A stretch of 64,000 nt of DNA, taken from Dietzia natronolimnaea (lineage in GTDB: Bacteria; Actinomycetota; Actinomycetes; Mycobacteriales; Mycobacteriaceae). Below are positions 8,640-19,273 of this stretch, piece after piece. How positions within the stretch are numbered: the stretch's first letter is position 1; each line of letters begins with the position of its first letter. The stretch is from assembly GCF_002289575.1 (NCBI RefSeq), contig NZ_NTGA01000005.1, positions 62,001-126,000 of the forward strand, in the 5' to 3' direction. The notes under the pieces are model-generated. The model worked only from the letters and a program-made list of their open reading frames with translations. It ran no database searches and had not been told where the DNA came from. Both the position numbers and the translations under genes were made by a program.

Positions 8640-9299
8640 TCAGCTGCCCCGGGCGATCCACTCCTCCAGATGCGGAGACTCCTCGCCCACCTTGGTGCCG
8701 TCACCGTGGCCGGTGTGGACCAGCGTCTCGGCGGGCAGGGTGAGGATGCGGTCCCGGATCGAGGTGATGATGGTCGGGAAATCGGAGTACGACCGTCCCG
8801 TGGCGCCGGGCCCTCCGGAGAACAAGGTGTCGCCGGAGAACAGGACGCCCGCCTCGGGGACGTGGAAGACACACGAGCCCGGCGAGTGGCCTGGGGTGTT
8901 CATGACCGTGAACGAGGTCCCGGCGATCTGGAAGACCTGCCCGTCCTCGAGGTCCTCGTGGGCGACCGTCGGGTGGGTCTCCTCCCACAGCATCTGGTCG
9001 CCGGGGTGGACGAAGACCCTCGTGTCGAGCTCGCGGGCGAGCTCCGGGGCGACGGTGATGTGGTCGTTGTGGGCGTGCGAGCACAGGATGCCCTTGACCG
9101 TGCGCCCGGCCACCGCGTCGATGATCGGCCCGGCGGTATGGGCGGCGTCGATGACGTACACCTCGGAGTCGTCCCCGAGGATCCAGATGTTGTTGTCCAC
9201 CTCCCACTCGCCGCCGTCGAGGGCGAAGACGCCGCTCGTCACAACCTTCTCGATACGCAGTCCACCGGCATTGCCGGCACTCGTGTACGTCTCGCTCAC
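8640..9299 (-). CDS. MBL-fold metallohydrolase linked to mycothiol-dependent formaldehyde oxidation
   Basis: 219 aa, starting at a GTG that overlaps the dehydrogenase stop (GTGA). The metal-binding motif reads SHAHNDH, with further conserved elements [12 protein letters not shown] and SGDTLF and the terminal [14 protein letters not shown], as in glyoxalase-II-like proteins. Mycobacteria keep a very similar gene directly beside mscR. By that context it probably hydrolyses the S-formylmycothiol thioester made by the dehydrogenase, releasing formate and mycothiol; this is inference from gene order. It would act in the cytoplasm. Confidence 0.88.
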   Translation of the reverse strand: MSETYTSAGNAGGLRIEKVVTSGVFALDGGEWEVDNNIWILGDDSEVYVIDAAHTAGPIIDAVAGRTVKGILCSHAHNDHITVAPELARELDTRVFVHPGDQMLWEETHPTVAHEDLEDGQVFQIAGTSFTVMNTPGHSPGSCVFHVPEAGVLFSGDTLFSGGPGATGRSYSDFPTIITSIRDRILTLPAETLVHTGHGDGTKVGEESPHLEEWIARGS

Positions 9300-10381
9300 A
9301 GGGTCACCACCGATCGGAGGACGGATCCGGACTTCATGGCGCCGAACGCGGCCTCGACCGCGTCCAGGCCGATGCGTTCGCTGACGAACTTCTCCAGCGG
9401 CAACCGCCCCTGCAGATGCAGGTCGACCAGCATCGGGAAGTCGCGCTCGGGGAGGCAGTCGCCGTACCAGGAGGACTTGAGCGAACCCCCGCGGCCGAAG
9501 AAGTCGAGAAGCGGCATCTCCAGCCGCATCTCGGGCGTGGGCACGCCCACCAGGACCACCGTGCCCGCGAGGTCACGGGCGTAGAAGGCCTGCTCGTAGG
9601 TCTCGGGCCGACCGACCGCGTCGATCACCACGTCGGCGCCGAAGCCGCCCGTGAGTTCCTGGATGGCGGCCACGGGGTCCGTGCCGGAGGAGTTGACCAC
9701 GTCGGTGGCCCCGAACTCGCGCGCCCACTCGAGCTTGGTGTCGTCGAGGTCCACGGCGACGATGGTCGAGGCCCCCGCCAGGCGGGCACCCACGACCGCG
9801 GCGATGCCGACACCGCCGCACCCGATCACGGCGACGGACTGGCCGCGCGTGACGTTGCCCGTGTTGACCGCGGCCCCGAGGCCGGCCATCACGCCGCAGC
9901 CCAGCAGTCCCGCGACGGCCGGATCGGTCGCCGGGTCCACCTTGGTGCACTGCCCCTCGTGGACGAGGGTCTTGTCGATGAACGCACCGATACCGAGCGC
10001 CGGGCTGAGCTCCGTGCCGTCGGTGAGGGTCATCTTCCTGGACGCGTTGTGCGTGGCGAAGCAGTACTGCTGCTGGCCGCGCTTACAGGCCCGGCACTCG
10101 CCGCAGACCGCGCGCCAGTTCAGCACCACGAAGTCGCCCTCGGCCACGTGCGTCACCCGGTCACCGACGGTCTCCACGATCCCCGCGGCCTCGTGACCGA
10201 GCAGGAAGGGGTACTCGTCGTTGATGCCGCCGTCGCGGTAGGCCAGATCGGTGTGGCAGACGCCGCACGCCTGCACGCGGACGACGACGTCGTTCGGTCC
10301 CGGATCGGGGACGACGACGTCGACGAGCTCGACATCCGCACCCTTGGTACGGGCGATGACGCCCCTGACGGTCTGTGACAT
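9296..10381 (-). CDS. mscR: S-(hydroxymethyl)mycothiol dehydrogenase / nitrosomycothiol reductase
   Basis: 361 aa, ATG at 10381. It is a zinc medium-chain dehydrogenase: catalytic zinc residues in ACGVCHTDL and LGHEAAG, structural zinc cysteines in [15 protein letters not shown], and an NAD-binding [10 protein letters not shown]. The sequence [15 protein letters not shown] is characteristic of the mycothiol-dependent class III-like enzymes of actinobacteria. It oxidises the formaldehyde-mycothiol adduct with NAD+ and can reduce S-nitrosomycothiol. It heads a leftward operon with the MBL hydrolase. Its presence implies mycothiol as the major thiol. Confidence 0.93.
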   Translation of the reverse strand: MSQTVRGVIARTKGADVELVDVVVPDPGPNDVVVRVQACGVCHTDLAYRDGGINDEYPFLLGHEAAGIVETVGDRVTHVAEGDFVVLNWRAVCGECRACKRGQQQYCFATHNASRKMTLTDGTELSPALGIGAFIDKTLVHEGQCTKVDPATDPAVAGLLGCGVMAGLGAAVNTGNVTRGQSVAVIGCGGVGIAAVVGARLAGASTIVAVDLDDTKLEWAREFGATDVVNSSGTDPVAAIQELTGGFGADVVIDAVGRPETYEQAFYARDLAGTVVLVGVPTPEMRLEMPLLDFFGRGGSLKSSWYGDCLPERDFPMLVDLHLQGRLPLEKFVSERIGLDAVEAAFGAMKSGSVLRSVVTL

Positions 10382-10498
10382 ACCCAGTTTCTCCTCGAGG
10401 TCGGTTCGGCTCGGGGCCGGATCAGGCGGAGCCCCGGTCCGGACCCCGTCCACCCTGCCACATATGCAGGACCGGCCATTCGTCTGCACGCGAAACGA

Positions 10499-10535
10499 CC
10501 GGAGCCCCGGACACCTGTGGTGTCCGGGGCTCCGG
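10499..10535. terminator. Strong hairpin after the M23 peptidase gene
   Basis: A perfect 17-bp stem (arms 10499-10515 and 10519-10535) encloses the 3-nt loop TGT. It lies 30 bp past the M23 peptidase stop and before the mscR promoter region. There is no long U tract, which is common in high-GC actinobacteria. Confidence 0.8.
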
Positions 10536-10565
10536 CGGGTCGAGCGGTCTGCTCGAGGGGTCCGA

Positions 10566-11288
10566 TCAGACGGCGACGCCGTTGGCACGCAGCCACGGCA
10601 CGGGGTCGATCCACTGGCCGGCGGGGTTGCGCACGCCGAAGTGCAGGTGCGGGCCGGTCGAGTACCCGCGGTTGCCCACGGTGCCGATGACCTGACCGGC
10701 GTGGACGCGCTGGCCCACCGAGACGTAGTTCTGGTCGTTGTGGCCGTACTCGAGCAGGTACCCGTCGTCGGTCTGGATGCGGATCCACAGTCCGTAGCCC
10801 GAGGCCGGGCCGGCGGCGACGACCGTGCCGGACTTGGCGGCGAACATCGGCGTACCGATCGGGGCACCGAAGTCGGTGCCGTTGTGGAAGGTCCCCCAGC
10901 GCGGACCGAAGCCCGAGGTGATGGGGCCGAAGGTCGGGGCGTGGGCATCGCCGACGGCGGCGGACGGCGAACCGAGCGAACCGAACATCGCGGGATCGAT
11001 GGCGTACTCCCGCAGCTGCGCCTCGTTCAGGCCGATGCCCTGCGCGAACTCCTGGGCCATCTGGCCGAGCTGGTTGACGTCGATGTCGGCGGACTGGGCG
11101 GACGCGGCGGGGGCCGCGGCCATCGCGACGCCACCCGTGAGAGCGGCACCGGCGACGGCGCCGGCGACGATGCGGCCCATGCCGCTCGCGGAACGGGCGG
11201 CACGGTGGCGGCCGGCGGTCGCGCCGGAGCCGGCCACACCGAGTCGATCGGCGAGCTCGGTGAAGGTGATTCGAGTGGCGTCGGACAT
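10566..11288 (-). CDS. Exported M23 (LytM-type) peptidase
   Basis: 240 aa from the ATG at 11288. A basic stretch (about residues 28-40) leads into a hydrophobic Ala/Gly-rich segment ending APAASAQS, a likely signal peptide with AxA cleavage. The C-terminal M23 domain carries [11 protein letters not shown] (H and D zinc ligands), GHNDQNYV and the closing HLHFGV. The domain is complete, so zinc-dependent cleavage of peptidoglycan cross-links is plausible. The long extended N-terminus before the signal segment is typical of actinobacterial members. It is monocistronic, with its own hairpin terminator and inverted GTNACAG sites upstream. Confidence 0.9.
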   Translation of the reverse strand: MSDATRITFTELADRLGVAGSGATAGRHRAARSASGMGRIVAGAVAGAALTGGVAMAAAPAASAQSADIDVNQLGQMAQEFAQGIGLNEAQLREYAIDPAMFGSLGSPSAAVGDAHAPTFGPITSGFGPRWGTFHNGTDFGAPIGTPMFAAKSGTVVAAGPASGYGLWIRIQTDDGYLLEYGHNDQNYVSVGQRVHAGQVIGTVGNRGYSTGPHLHFGVRNPAGQWIDPVPWLRANGVAV

Positions 11289-11361
11289 CAGGGGAAACCT
11301 CGGAGTTCGGTGCGTTGGCGAAGCGGCGGGCCGACCGGCTTCCCCGGTGGCCTCCAAAAAG

Positions 11362-11388
11362 GTAACAGATGTATCTCGGCCCTGTCAC
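11362..11388 (-). promoter_or_regulatory. Inverted GTNACAG sites upstream of the M23 gene
   Basis: GTAACAG (11362-11368) and CTGTCAC (11382-11388) are inverted copies of GTNACAG with a 13-nt gap, 74-100 bp before the ATG. GTNAC half-sites are typical of the cell-wall response regulator MtrA, although MtrA usually binds direct repeats. The assignment is tentative. Confidence 0.35.
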
Positions 11389-11397
11389 GTCAAAAGC

Positions 11398-11442
11398 ACG
11401 AACAGAAACAAAAGCGCCGGTGAGCGGGTGCTCACCGGCGCT
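11398..11442 (-). terminator. Rho-independent terminator of pyk and the his-trp array
   Basis: Arms AGCGCCGGTGAGC (11413-11425) and GCTCACCGGCGCT (11430-11442) pair perfectly around a 4-nt loop. On the minus strand the stem is followed by TTTGTTTCTGTT. It lies 23 bp past the pyk stop and marks the end of the long leftward transcript. Confidence 0.9.
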
Positions 11443-11465
11443 ACCGAGTTGTTACCCGAAGGTGA

Positions 11466-12893
11466 TCAGTGGTCCGCCTCGCCCATCCTGTGCACGAGGA
11501 TGAAGTTGGTCGACCCCTCGACGCCCGGCACGTTGCCCGCGACGATCACGATGAGATCGTCCTCGTTGTACCCCTCGAGGGGGAGCAACAGTTCGTCGGT
11601 CACCTTGACGAGCTCCGCCGTCTCGTGGACCCGGTCGGTCAGGAACGTCTCGGTTCCCCACGTGAGAGCCAACTGGCTCCGGATGCGCGGATCGCCGGTG
11701 ATGGCGATGAGGGGCAGGTGGCTGTGCAGGCGGGCGAGCCGGCGGACGGTGTCCCCGGTCGAGGTCACCGCGACGAGCGCCTTGGCGCCCAGCCGCTCCC
11801 CGATCTCGCGGGCCGAGTAGGAGATGACCCCACGCTTGGTCCTCGGGATGTGGACGAGGTCCGGCGCGGCGGTGGAGTCGGCCTCGACCGCGAGGGCGAT
11901 GGACGACATGGTCCGTACCGCCTCGATGGGGTACTTGCCGACGGAGGTCTCACCCGAGAGCATCACGGCGTCGGCCCCGTCGAGCACGGCGTTGGCGACG
12001 TCGGACGCCTCCGCCCGGGTGGGCCGCGAGTTGGTGATCATGGACTCGAGCATCTGGGTCGCCACGATGACCGGTTTGGCGTTCTCCCGCGCGATCTGGA
12101 TCGCCCGCTTCTGGACCAGCGGAACGTCCTGCAGGGGAAGCTCCACGCCCAGGTCGCCGCGGGCCACCATGATCGCGTCGAAGGCCAGGACGATGGACTC
12201 GAGGTTCTTGACCGCCTCGGGCTTCTCGAGCTTGGCGATCACCGGGACGTGCACCCCGACCTCGTCCATGATCTCGTGCACCAGGTCGACGTCCGCCGGC
12301 GACCGGACGAAGGACAGGGCGATGAAGTCGACACCCAGCGCGAGGGCGAAGCGCAGATCCGCGATGTCCTTCTCGCTCAGCGCCGGAACCGAGACGTTCA
12401 TCCCCGGGAGGGACACGCCCTTGTTGTTGGAGACCGTGCCCCCCTCGGTGACCACGCAGTGGACGTCGTCGCCCTCGACCCGCTGGACGGTCAGGCCGAT
12501 GTTGCCGTCATCCACGAGCAGCCGGTCGCCGGGTCGGGCGTCGGTCGCCAGCCCCTTGTAGGTCGTGGAGACCCGGTCCTTGGTGCCCTCCACGTCCGCG
12601 ACGGTGATGGCGACCTCGTCGCCCTCCGCCCACTCGTGGCGGCCCTCGAGGAAGCGGCCGAGCCGGATCTTGGGGCCCTGGAGGTCCGCGAGCACACCGA
12701 CGGCGTGCCCCGACTCGTCGGAGGCCTTGCGGACCCAGCGGTAGTTGGCCTCGTGGTCGGCATGGTCTCCGTGACTGAAGTTGAGCCGGGCGACGTTCAT
12801 CCCGGCATCGACGAGTTCACGGATGCCGGCCTCCGACGCGACGGCGGGACCCAGGGTGCAGACGATCTTGGTACGACGGTTCACCCGTACCAA
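11466..12893 (-). CDS. pyk: Pyruvate kinase
   Basis: 475 aa from the TTG at 12893, which has GAGGGG at good spacing. A GTG nine bases further in (12884) would give the more usual VNRRTKIVCTLGPA N-terminus, so the start is not certain. The active-site lysine lies in PVIAKLEKPEA, the Mg-binding region in MVARGDLGVELPL, and the N-terminal RLNFSHG is intact. It transfers phosphate from PEP to ADP, the last step of glycolysis. It starts 37 bp after lgt and may be the final gene of the his-trp-lgt transcript, although this position is unlinked in function. Confidence 0.95.
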   Translation of the reverse strand: MVRVNRRTKIVCTLGPAVASEAGIRELVDAGMNVARLNFSHGDHADHEANYRWVRKASDESGHAVGVLADLQGPKIRLGRFLEGRHEWAEGDEVAITVADVEGTKDRVSTTYKGLATDARPGDRLLVDDGNIGLTVQRVEGDDVHCVVTEGGTVSNNKGVSLPGMNVSVPALSEKDIADLRFALALGVDFIALSFVRSPADVDLVHEIMDEVGVHVPVIAKLEKPEAVKNLESIVLAFDAIMVARGDLGVELPLQDVPLVQKRAIQIARENAKPVIVATQMLESMITNSRPTRAEASDVANAVLDGADAVMLSGETSVGKYPIEAVRTMSSIALAVEADSTAAPDLVHIPRTKRGVISYSAREIGERLGAKALVAVTSTGDTVRRLARLHSHLPLIAITGDPRIRSQLALTWGTETFLTDRVHETAELVKVTDELLLPLEGYNEDDLIVIVAGNVPGVEGSTNFILVHRMGEADH

Positions 12894-12930
12894 TCTAGTC
12901 CCCTCACCGGGATGACCGGTTAACGCAACG

Positions 12931-13824
12931 TCAACGGCCGGCCAACGGGGGTGCGTCCTCCGGGGACCCGCCGGTCAGGTCCTCGGGGGCACGCAGGTCC
13001 GACGGGTCCTCGCGGCCCCGGCGTGCCCGCCAGACGTAGATCAGTGCGGCCACCATGACGACGACCGAGACGACCGTGTTGATCCGCAACCCGAGGATCT
13101 CGGTCGCCGCATCCGCACGCAGCAACTCCACCCAGAACCGGCCGAAGCAGTACAGGGCCACGTAGAGGGCGAAGAGCCGTCCGTGTCCGAGGCGGAACCT
13201 GCGATCGATCACCACCAGCGCCACGGCCACCAGGACGTTCCAGAGCAACTCGTAGAGGAACGTGGGGTGCACGGTCGCGAGCACCTGCCCGGTGGAGCGA
13301 CCGATGGTCTCGGAGTACCCGTAGGTCTCGTCGTAGCGCTGGTAGATCTCCAGCGCCCAGGGCACGTCCGTCTCGCGACCGTAGAGCTCCTGGTTGAAGT
13401 AGTTCCCCAGGCGCCCGATCCCCTGTGCCAGGACGATGCCCGGGGCGACCGCGTCGCCGAACGCACCGATCGCCCGGATGCCCTGCTGGCGCAGGCCGAT
13501 GTAGGCGCCGACCGCGCCCAGCGCGACGGCGCCCCAGATCCCCAGACCGCCGTCCCAGATCTTCAGCGCGTCGACCGGGTTCCTGCCCTCCCCGAAGTAG
13601 CGGTACCAGTCGGTGGCCACGTGGTAGAGGCGACCACCCACGAGACCGAAGGGGACGGCCCACAGCGCGGTGTCGAGCACGACCCCCTCGCGCCCGCCAC
13701 GGGCGACCCATCGCTTCTCACCCCACCAGATGGCCACGACGATGCCGAGGATGATCCACAGTGCGTAGGCGCGCAGCGGGAACGGCCCGAGCTCCCAGAC
13801 CCCCTGGGGCGGGCTCGGGATCAC
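12931..13824 (-). CDS. lgt: Prolipoprotein diacylglyceryl transferase
   Basis: 297 aa, beginning at a GTG that overlaps the trpA stop (GTGA). It has about seven membrane helices and the Lgt signature [13 protein letters not shown], plus the early [11 protein letters not shown] region and the conserved HPTFLYE. It transfers diacylglycerol from phosphatidylglycerol to the lipobox cysteine of exported prolipoproteins, such as the two iron-binding lipoproteins in this window. Placement after trpA is a conserved feature of mycolic-acid actinobacteria. The charged C-terminal tail (after about residue 265) is probably disordered. Confidence 0.95.
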   Translation of the reverse strand: MIPSPPQGVWELGPFPLRAYALWIILGIVVAIWWGEKRWVARGGREGVVLDTALWAVPFGLVGGRLYHVATDWYRYFGEGRNPVDALKIWDGGLGIWGAVALGAVGAYIGLRQQGIRAIGAFGDAVAPGIVLAQGIGRLGNYFNQELYGRETDVPWALEIYQRYDETYGYSETIGRSTGQVLATVHPTFLYELLWNVLVAVALVVIDRRFRLGHGRLFALYVALYCFGRFWVELLRADAATEILGLRINTVVSVVVMVAALIYVWRARRGREDPSDLRAPEDLTGGSPEDAPPLAGR

Positions 13825-14612
13825 GAGCCCGCCCCCGGCCGACGCACGCCCGCCGCGAGTTCGGCCGTCAGCCGGGCGAGGGCCTGGCCCCCCTCGGTGG
13901 CCGCGGTGATGAGGGCGGACCCCACGATGACGCCGTCCGCATAGGAGGCGATCTCCGCGGCCTGGTCACCGTTGCGCACCCCGAGTCCGACGCCGCACGC
14001 GAGGTCCGAGTGTTCACGGACCCGTGCGGTGAGGGTGCGCGGCGCGTCGGAGACCACGTCCCTCGCTCCGGTCACACCCATGACCGCCTGGATGTAGACG
14101 AAACCGCTCGTATGGGACAGCGTCATGGCCAGCCGTTCGGGCGTCGACGACGGCGCGACCAGGAACACCCGGTCGATCCCGTGTGCGTCCGTGGCGGCGA
14201 TCCAGTCCTCCGCCTCGTCGGGGATGAGGTCCGGTGTGATGACCCCGGTCCCGCCGGCGGCCGCGAGGTCCTCCGCGAACCGGTCGACGCCGTACTGGAG
14301 GATCGGGTTCCAGTAGCTCATGACGACCGGGACCGCGCCGGCCTCGGCGACGGCCCGGATCACGGCGAAGGTGTCCCGGATCCGGAAGCCGGCCTCCAGC
14401 GCCACGTCCGCGGCCGCCTGGATGGTGGGACCGTCCATCATGGGATCCGAGTACGGGATACCCACCTCGATGACGTCGCACCCGCCCGCGACCATCGTCC
14501 GCACGGCCTCGATCGACCCCTCGACCGTCGGGTACCCCGCCGGGTAGTAGCCGATGAGGGCGGCCCGGTTCTCGGCACGGCACCGCTCGAAGACCTCGCT
14601 CAGAACGCTCAT
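13821..14612 (-). CDS. trpA: Tryptophan synthase alpha chain
   Basis: 263 aa from the ATG at 14612, inside an ATGA overlap with the trpB stop. The signature [14 protein letters not shown] holds the catalytic Glu and Asp that cleave indole-3-glycerol phosphate; the phosphate-binding [11 protein letters not shown] and DGVIVGSAL are present. It forms the alpha2beta2 complex with TrpB and channels indole to it. Upstream and downstream overlaps couple it to trpB and lgt. Confidence 0.95.
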   Translation of the reverse strand: MSVLSEVFERCRAENRAALIGYYPAGYPTVEGSIEAVRTMVAGGCDVIEVGIPYSDPMMDGPTIQAAADVALEAGFRIRDTFAVIRAVAEAGAVPVVMSYWNPILQYGVDRFAEDLAAAGGTGVITPDLIPDEAEDWIAATDAHGIDRVFLVAPSSTPERLAMTLSHTSGFVYIQAVMGVTGARDVVSDAPRTLTARVREHSDLACGVGLGVRNGDQAAEIASYADGVIVGSALITAATEGGQALARLTAELAAGVRRPGAGS

Positions 14613-15937
14613 CCCTCGACTCCCCCGTCCGCGTAGTCGCCCTCGCCGTCGTCGGCACCCCGGCTCGAGTCCACCCCGGCCTCGGGTGGGGTCCCCCCGC
14701 CCAACAGACCGAACCACCGGGCGGCGGTGTCGACGTCCTTGTCACCGCGACCCGAGACGTTGACCAGGATCAGGTCGACGCCCTCGGCGGCGAGCTGCGC
14801 CGCTCCGGCGATCGCGTGGGCGGACTCGATCGCGGGGATGATCCCCTCGGTGCGGCACAGCTGGGCGAACGCGTCCATCGCCTGGGTGTCGGTCACCGGC
14901 CGGTACTCGGCGCGACCGATGTCGGACAGGTACGAGTGCTCGGGCCCGACGCCCGGGTAGTCCAGTCCCGCCGAGATCGAGTGCGACTCGATGGTCTGGC
15001 CGTCCTCGTCCTGCATGAGGTGCGCGTACGAGCCCTGGAAGACGCCCGGCCTCCCGGCGTTCACGGTCGCGGCGGTGCGACCGGACGCCACGCCGTCGCC
15101 GCCCGCCTCGCAGCCCACCAGGCGGACCGAGGAGTCGTCGATGAACGGGTGGAACAACCCGATCGCGTTGGACCCACCGCCCACGCACGCCACGGCGGCA
15201 TCGGGCAGGCGCCCGATCCGCTCCAGGATCTGGGCGCGCGCCTCGGTGCCCACGACCCGCTGGAAGTCGCGGACCATCGCGGGGAACGGGTGCGGGCCGG
15301 CGGCGGTGCCGAACGCGTAGTAGGTGTCGTCCGCCCGGGAGACCCAGTCCCGCATCGCCTCGTTGATCGCGTCCTTGAGGGTCGCGGAACCGACCTCCAC
15401 GGCCTCGACCTCCGCGCCGAGCAGACGCATCCGCGCGACGTTGAGCGCCTGACGACGGACGTCCACCGCACCCATGTAGATCTTGCACTCCAGCCCGAGC
15501 AGGGCGCAGGCCGTGGCGGAGGCGACGCCGTGCTGGCCGGCCCCGGTCTCGGCGATGACCCGCTTCTTACCCATGCGGTGCGCGAGGAGCACCTGGCCGA
15601 GGACGTTGTTGATCTTGTGCGATCCGGTGTGGTTGAGGTCCTCGCGCTTGAGGAAGACACGGGCGCCGATCTCGGCCCCGAAACGCCCCGCCTCGTACAG
15701 CGGCGACGGACGACCCGAGTAGTCGCGCTGGAGACGGTCGAGCTCGTTGAGATAGGCGTCGTCCGCCCGGGCCTTGGCGTAGGCGTCGGCGACCTCGTCG
15801 ACGACCGCCATGAGCGCCTCCGGGACGTAGCGGCCGCCGAACGCTCCCCAGTGGCCTCGCTGGTCGGGCTCGTGTCCGGTCGTCGTCCGGAGCACGTCTC
15901 CCATCGAGGGCAGCGGTGTCAGCTCGTTAGAATTCAC
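14609..15937 (-). CDS. trpB: Tryptophan synthase beta chain
   Basis: 442 aa from a GTG at 15937 (GGGAG upstream); an ATG 33 bases further in is an alternative start. The PLP lysine is in [11 protein letters not shown] and the glycine loop in [12 protein letters not shown], with [10 protein letters not shown] for the cofactor phosphate. It condenses indole with serine to tryptophan. About 30 acidic and glycine-rich residues after the domain extend the C-terminus beyond the usual 400-410 aa. It is 34 bp from trpC and overlaps trpA. Confidence 0.95.
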   Translation of the reverse strand: MNSNELTPLPSMGDVLRTTTGHEPDQRGHWGAFGGRYVPEALMAVVDEVADAYAKARADDAYLNELDRLQRDYSGRPSPLYEAGRFGAEIGARVFLKREDLNHTGSHKINNVLGQVLLAHRMGKKRVIAETGAGQHGVASATACALLGLECKIYMGAVDVRRQALNVARMRLLGAEVEAVEVGSATLKDAINEAMRDWVSRADDTYYAFGTAAGPHPFPAMVRDFQRVVGTEARAQILERIGRLPDAAVACVGGGSNAIGLFHPFIDDSSVRLVGCEAGGDGVASGRTAATVNAGRPGVFQGSYAHLMQDEDGQTIESHSISAGLDYPGVGPEHSYLSDIGRAEYRPVTDTQAMDAFAQLCRTEGIIPAIESAHAIAGAAQLAAEGVDLILVNVSGRGDKDVDTAARWFGLLGGGTPPEAGVDSSRGADDGEGDYADGGVEG

Positions 15938-15971
15938 GGCTCCCAGTCTGCCGGAAGCGTGCGACGGGGGC

Positions 15972-16784
15972 CTAGCGGGGTCCCTGCGGGCAGGACGGGT
16001 GGGAACCCGCCGTGGCCAGGGCGTTGCACGCCGCGCGCGGGTCGCCCTTGGTCACCAGGCCCTCGCCGACGAGCACCGCGTCCGCGCCCACGCTGGCGTA
16101 CGCCAGGAGGTCCGACGCGTCACGGACGCCCGACTCGGCGATCTTGACCACCCCGGACGGCAGGCCGGGAGCGATGCGGGAGAACACGTCGCTGTCGACC
16201 TCGAGGGTCTTGAGGTTCCGGGCGTTGACACCGATGACGGTGGCGCCGGCCTCGAGGGCGCGGTCCGCCTCCTCCTCCGTGTGCACCTCCACCAGTGCCG
16301 TCATCCCGAGCGACTCCGTCCGGTCCAGCAGGGACACCAGCGCGTCCTGCTCCAGAGCGGCCACGATGAGCAGCACGAGGTCCGCGCCGTGCGCCCGGGC
16401 CTCGTGGATCTGGTACGGGCCCACCACGAAATCCTTGCGGAGGACCGGGATGTCGACGGCGCGGCGGACGGCGTCCAGGTCCGCCAGGCTGCCGTTGAAC
16501 CGGCGTTCCTCGGTCAGGCAGGAGATGACGCGGGCCCCGCCCTCCTCGTACATCCGGGCCAGCACGGCGGGGTCGGGGATCTCGGCGAGCGGCCCCTTCG
16601 AGGGACTGGCGCGCTTGACCTCGGCGATGACGCCGACCCCGGCACCCCGGAGCGCCTTGAGCGCGTCACGCGGTTCCGGCGCCGACCGGGCCGCCTTCTT
16701 GACCGCAGTGAGGTCGATGACAGCCTCGCGGGCCGCGACGTCCTCGCGGACCCCGTCGATAATCGAGTCGAGCACGGTACCCAC
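15972..16784 (-). CDS. trpC: Indole-3-glycerol-phosphate synthase
   Basis: 270 aa from the GTG at 16784, supported by GGGAGG five bases upstream; the frame remains open further out, but that part is intergenic. The catalytic lysine region [13 protein letters not shown] and the second lysine in PVLRKDFVV are intact, with [13 protein letters not shown] and the phosphate loop VGEGLV. It closes the indole ring from CdRP. It is monofunctional, without a fused TrpF domain, which fits with the PriA-type HisA in the same array. A 72-bp gap before it could hold an internal promoter. Confidence 0.95.
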   Translation of the reverse strand: MGTVLDSIIDGVREDVAAREAVIDLTAVKKAARSAPEPRDALKALRGAGVGVIAEVKRASPSKGPLAEIPDPAVLARMYEEGGARVISCLTEERRFNGSLADLDAVRRAVDIPVLRKDFVVGPYQIHEARAHGADLVLLIVAALEQDALVSLLDRTESLGMTALVEVHTEEEADRALEAGATVIGVNARNLKTLEVDSDVFSRIAPGLPSGVVKIAESGVRDASDLLAYASVGADAVLVGEGLVTKGDPRAACNALATAGSHPSCPQGPR

Positions 16785-16856
16785 CGTGACCTCCCTCTGC
16801 AGTGTTCGGGCAGGAAGTGTGATCGAGATCAACAATAGAGGCAGCACATGGGGTTC

Positions 16857-17528
16857 TCAGAATCGGGACCCGCTCTCTCCGGGATCACCCGTGGGATCGC
16901 GACCCTCGTCGAGTTCCTGCCAGAGGTCAGTGCCGGTGTCCGCGGCGGACTCGCCGGTCCCGCGGTCCTGGCGGCGCGCGGCGGGGGTCACGTAGCGATC
17001 GTCGCGCTTGACCCTCCGGGCCGGCCAGATCATGGGAACCGCACCCGCGGCGAGGAGTGCCGCCGCCCCGGCCCCGGTGAGCGCCGGCCCGGCCGGGCGG
17101 GTCGAGATCTCGGTGATCTCCGACCACTCCGGGATCGCCTGGGCGTCGGTGGAGCCCGGGCCCGCGTTGGTGCGGCCGAACTCCTCCTCGCCCGTCACCG
17201 TCGAGTGCACGCGGCCGGAGTCCACCCCGCCGACGGCAGAGAACAGCACCGCGCCGGTGGCCAGGCCGAGCAGGGCGATGACGGCGCCGACCACCCGCGC
17301 CCCCGTTCCCCGCACCAGGGCCACGGCGGCCACCGCGGCCAGGGCACCCAACGCCACCGCGACCAACGCGGGCTGCCACTGGGAGCCCGTCAGGGCCCGT
17401 CGGACCTCGCCCGACTGATCGTTGAACGCGACCACGTCCAGCCACACCATGCGGGAGGCGATCCATAGCAGGGCGGCTCCGAGCACCAGCAGGGCCACCG
17501 GGAGGCGAAGACGTGTGCTCTGGCTCAC
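16857..17528 (-). CDS. Trp-operon-associated membrane protein (TIGR02234-like)
   Basis: 223 aa from a GTG overlapping the trpE stop (GTGA). It has four hydrophobic helices: residues about 8-27, 52-72, 78-100 and 148-165, with a conserved [23 protein letters not shown] loop after the first. The C-terminal 50 residues are charged and Gly/Asp-rich. Genes of this family sit between trpE and trpC in many mycolic-acid actinobacteria, and the function is not established. Its fixed place suggests a role tied to tryptophan supply, perhaps transport, but nothing in the sequence proves this. Confidence 0.85.
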   Translation of the reverse strand: MSQSTRLRLPVALLVLGAALLWIASRMVWLDVVAFNDQSGEVRRALTGSQWQPALVAVALGALAAVAAVALVRGTGARVVGAVIALLGLATGAVLFSAVGGVDSGRVHSTVTGEEEFGRTNAGPGSTDAQAIPEWSEITEISTRPAGPALTGAGAAALLAAGAVPMIWPARRVKRDDRYVTPAARRQDRGTGESAADTGTDLWQELDEGRDPTGDPGESGSRF

Positions 17529-19093
17529 CGACCCACCCCCGTGGGGTTGGTTCCACCTGTGGGCCCCGCGGGCCGCAGGGTGTCCGCGGCCGCGACGGCC
17601 CGGAGGACGGCCATGGCCTTGTTGCGGCACTCCTGGTCCTCCGAGGCCGCGACCGAATCGGCCACGATCCCGGCCCCCGCCTGGACATAGGCGGTGCCGT
17701 CCTTGAGCACGGCGGACCGGATGGCGATGGCCTGGTCGGTGTTCCCGGCGAAGTCGAGGTATCCGACCACTCCCCCGTAGACGCCGCGACGGGTGTCCTC
17801 GAGATCCTCGATGATCTGCAGCGCGCGGGGCTTGGGCGAGCCCGACAGGGTGCCCGCCGGGAAGCAGGCGGTGACGGCGTCGATGCCCGTGCGGCCCTCC
17901 GCCAGGCGACCCGTCACCGTGGAGACCAGGTGCATGACGTGGCTGTACCGCTCGACCTGACGGAACTCGGTCACCACGACGGAGCCCGGCTCGCAGACCC
18001 GGCCGAGGTCGTTGCGGCCCAGATCGACCAGCATCAGATGTTCGGCGTTCTCCTTGGCGTCCTCCACCAGGTCCTTGGCCAGCAGGACGTCGTGCTCGTC
18101 GTCGTCACCCCTCGGCCGGGTCCCGGCGATCGGGTGGGTCGTGGCCAGCCCGTCCTTCACCGTGACCAGGGCCTCGGGGCTCGATCCCACGATGGTGAAC
18201 GCGGTGCCACCGAAGCCGTCGTCCCCGCTGCCGTCCGGAACCGTCATCAGGTACATGTAGGGACTCGGGTTGGTGGTGCGCAGGATGCGGTAGACGTCCC
18301 TCGGCGAGGCCGAGGTGTCGACCTCGAAGCGCTGACTGAGCACCACCTGGAAGGCTTCCCCGGAGTAGATCTGCTCGATGATCTCGGCCACCCGCGCGTG
18401 ATATGTCGACTCGTCGGTGCGGCGGGTCACCTGCGGGTCCGGGGTGTCGAACACGCTGACCCCGCCGCCGCCGGGCGCCGCGAGCCTCGCCGTCATCGCG
18501 TCCACCCTGGCCACCGCGTCGGCGTAGGCCTGCTCGACCCGATCGTCGCTCCCGTCCCAGTTGACGGCGTTGGCGATCAGGTGGATCCGGCCCTCGTGGT
18601 GGTCGAACGCGGCCAGGTCGGTGGCCAGCATCTGGACCAACTCCGGAACGTGCAGGTCGTCGGCGGTGTCGGGGGTGATGCGTTCGAGTCGGCGCACGAT
18701 GTCGTAGCCGAGATAGCCCACGAGCCCGGACGTCAGCGGTGGTAGGCCCGCGATCTGGTCGGTTCGCAGCAGGTCGAGGGTCCGGCGCAGGGCGTCGAGC
18801 GGGTCCCCGCCCGTCGGTGCCCCCGCGGGCACGTGTCCCCACCACGTGGCCTCACCCGCCCCGTCGACGGTCAGCGCCGCGGCCGAGCCACAGCCGATGA
18901 AGGACCACCGTGACCATGACCGGCCGTGCTCGGCCGACTCGAGGAGGAAGGTTCCGGGTCGGTCGGCCGCGAGTTTGTCGTACGCGGACAACGGGGTCTC
19001 GGAGTCGGCCAGCACCGTGCGCACCACGGGGACGACCCGGTGGCCGGAGGCGAGCGCCCGGAACTGCTCGAAGGTCGTGGTCCTGGTGCTCAT
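17525..19093 (-). CDS. trpE: Anthranilate synthase component I
   Basis: 522 aa from the ATG at 19093 (ATGA overlap with the small tautomerase gene). The N-terminal part carries the tryptophan feedback-site sequence [17 protein letters not shown]. The chorismate-binding domain has the [41 protein letters not shown] and TVTGRL motifs and a [11 protein letters not shown] end. It converts chorismate to anthranilate with ammonia from a TrpG partner that is not in this window. It is the first trp gene and probably depends on the his promoter upstream, since no gap precedes it. Confidence 0.95.
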   Translation of the reverse strand: MSTRTTTFEQFRALASGHRVVPVVRTVLADSETPLSAYDKLAADRPGTFLLESAEHGRSWSRWSFIGCGSAAALTVDGAGEATWWGHVPAGAPTGGDPLDALRRTLDLLRTDQIAGLPPLTSGLVGYLGYDIVRRLERITPDTADDLHVPELVQMLATDLAAFDHHEGRIHLIANAVNWDGSDDRVEQAYADAVARVDAMTARLAAPGGGGVSVFDTPDPQVTRRTDESTYHARVAEIIEQIYSGEAFQVVLSQRFEVDTSASPRDVYRILRTTNPSPYMYLMTVPDGSGDDGFGGTAFTIVGSSPEALVTVKDGLATTHPIAGTRPRGDDDEHDVLLAKDLVEDAKENAEHLMLVDLGRNDLGRVCEPGSVVVTEFRQVERYSHVMHLVSTVTGRLAEGRTGIDAVTACFPAGTLSGSPKPRALQIIEDLEDTRRGVYGGVVGYLDFAGNTDQAIAIRSAVLKDGTAYVQAGAGIVADSVAASEDQECRNKAMAVLRAVAAADTLRPAGPTGGTNPTGVGR

Positions 19094-19269
19094 CCGACGA
19101 CCCGGCCGCCGATCCCGAACGAGTCACGCGGCATGTCGTTGACGTGCACCCACACCTTGGCCGGGTCCTTGCCCGATGCCTCGGCGTACGCGGCGGTGAC
19201 GGCCTCGATCACGCGCGCCTTGGACTGCGGGTCCATCCCGTCGAGCTGATTGATCTGGATGAAGGGCAC
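19090..19269 (-). CDS. Small 4-oxalocrotonate tautomerase-family protein
   Basis: 59 aa from a GTG at 19269, with GGAGG nine bases upstream. The proline right after the start gives the N-terminal Pro1 that is the catalytic base of this family, and FGIGG with Phe50 is kept. Counting from Pro1, the positions of the two catalytic arginines of true 4-oxalocrotonate tautomerase are Met11 and Trp39, so the classic reaction is unlikely. It is wedged between hisI (4-bp gap) and trpE (ATGA overlap). The substrate is unknown. Confidence 0.82.
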   Translation of the reverse strand: MPFIQINQLDGMDPQSKARVIEAVTAAYAEASGKDPAKVWVHVNDMPRDSFGIGGRVVG

Positions 19270-19273
19270 AGGA

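Noticed and set aside
11289-11397. Possible c-di-AMP (ydaO) riboswitch ahead of the M23 peptidase
   Set aside because: The leader is short and lacks the conserved ydaO sequence blocks that I would expect.
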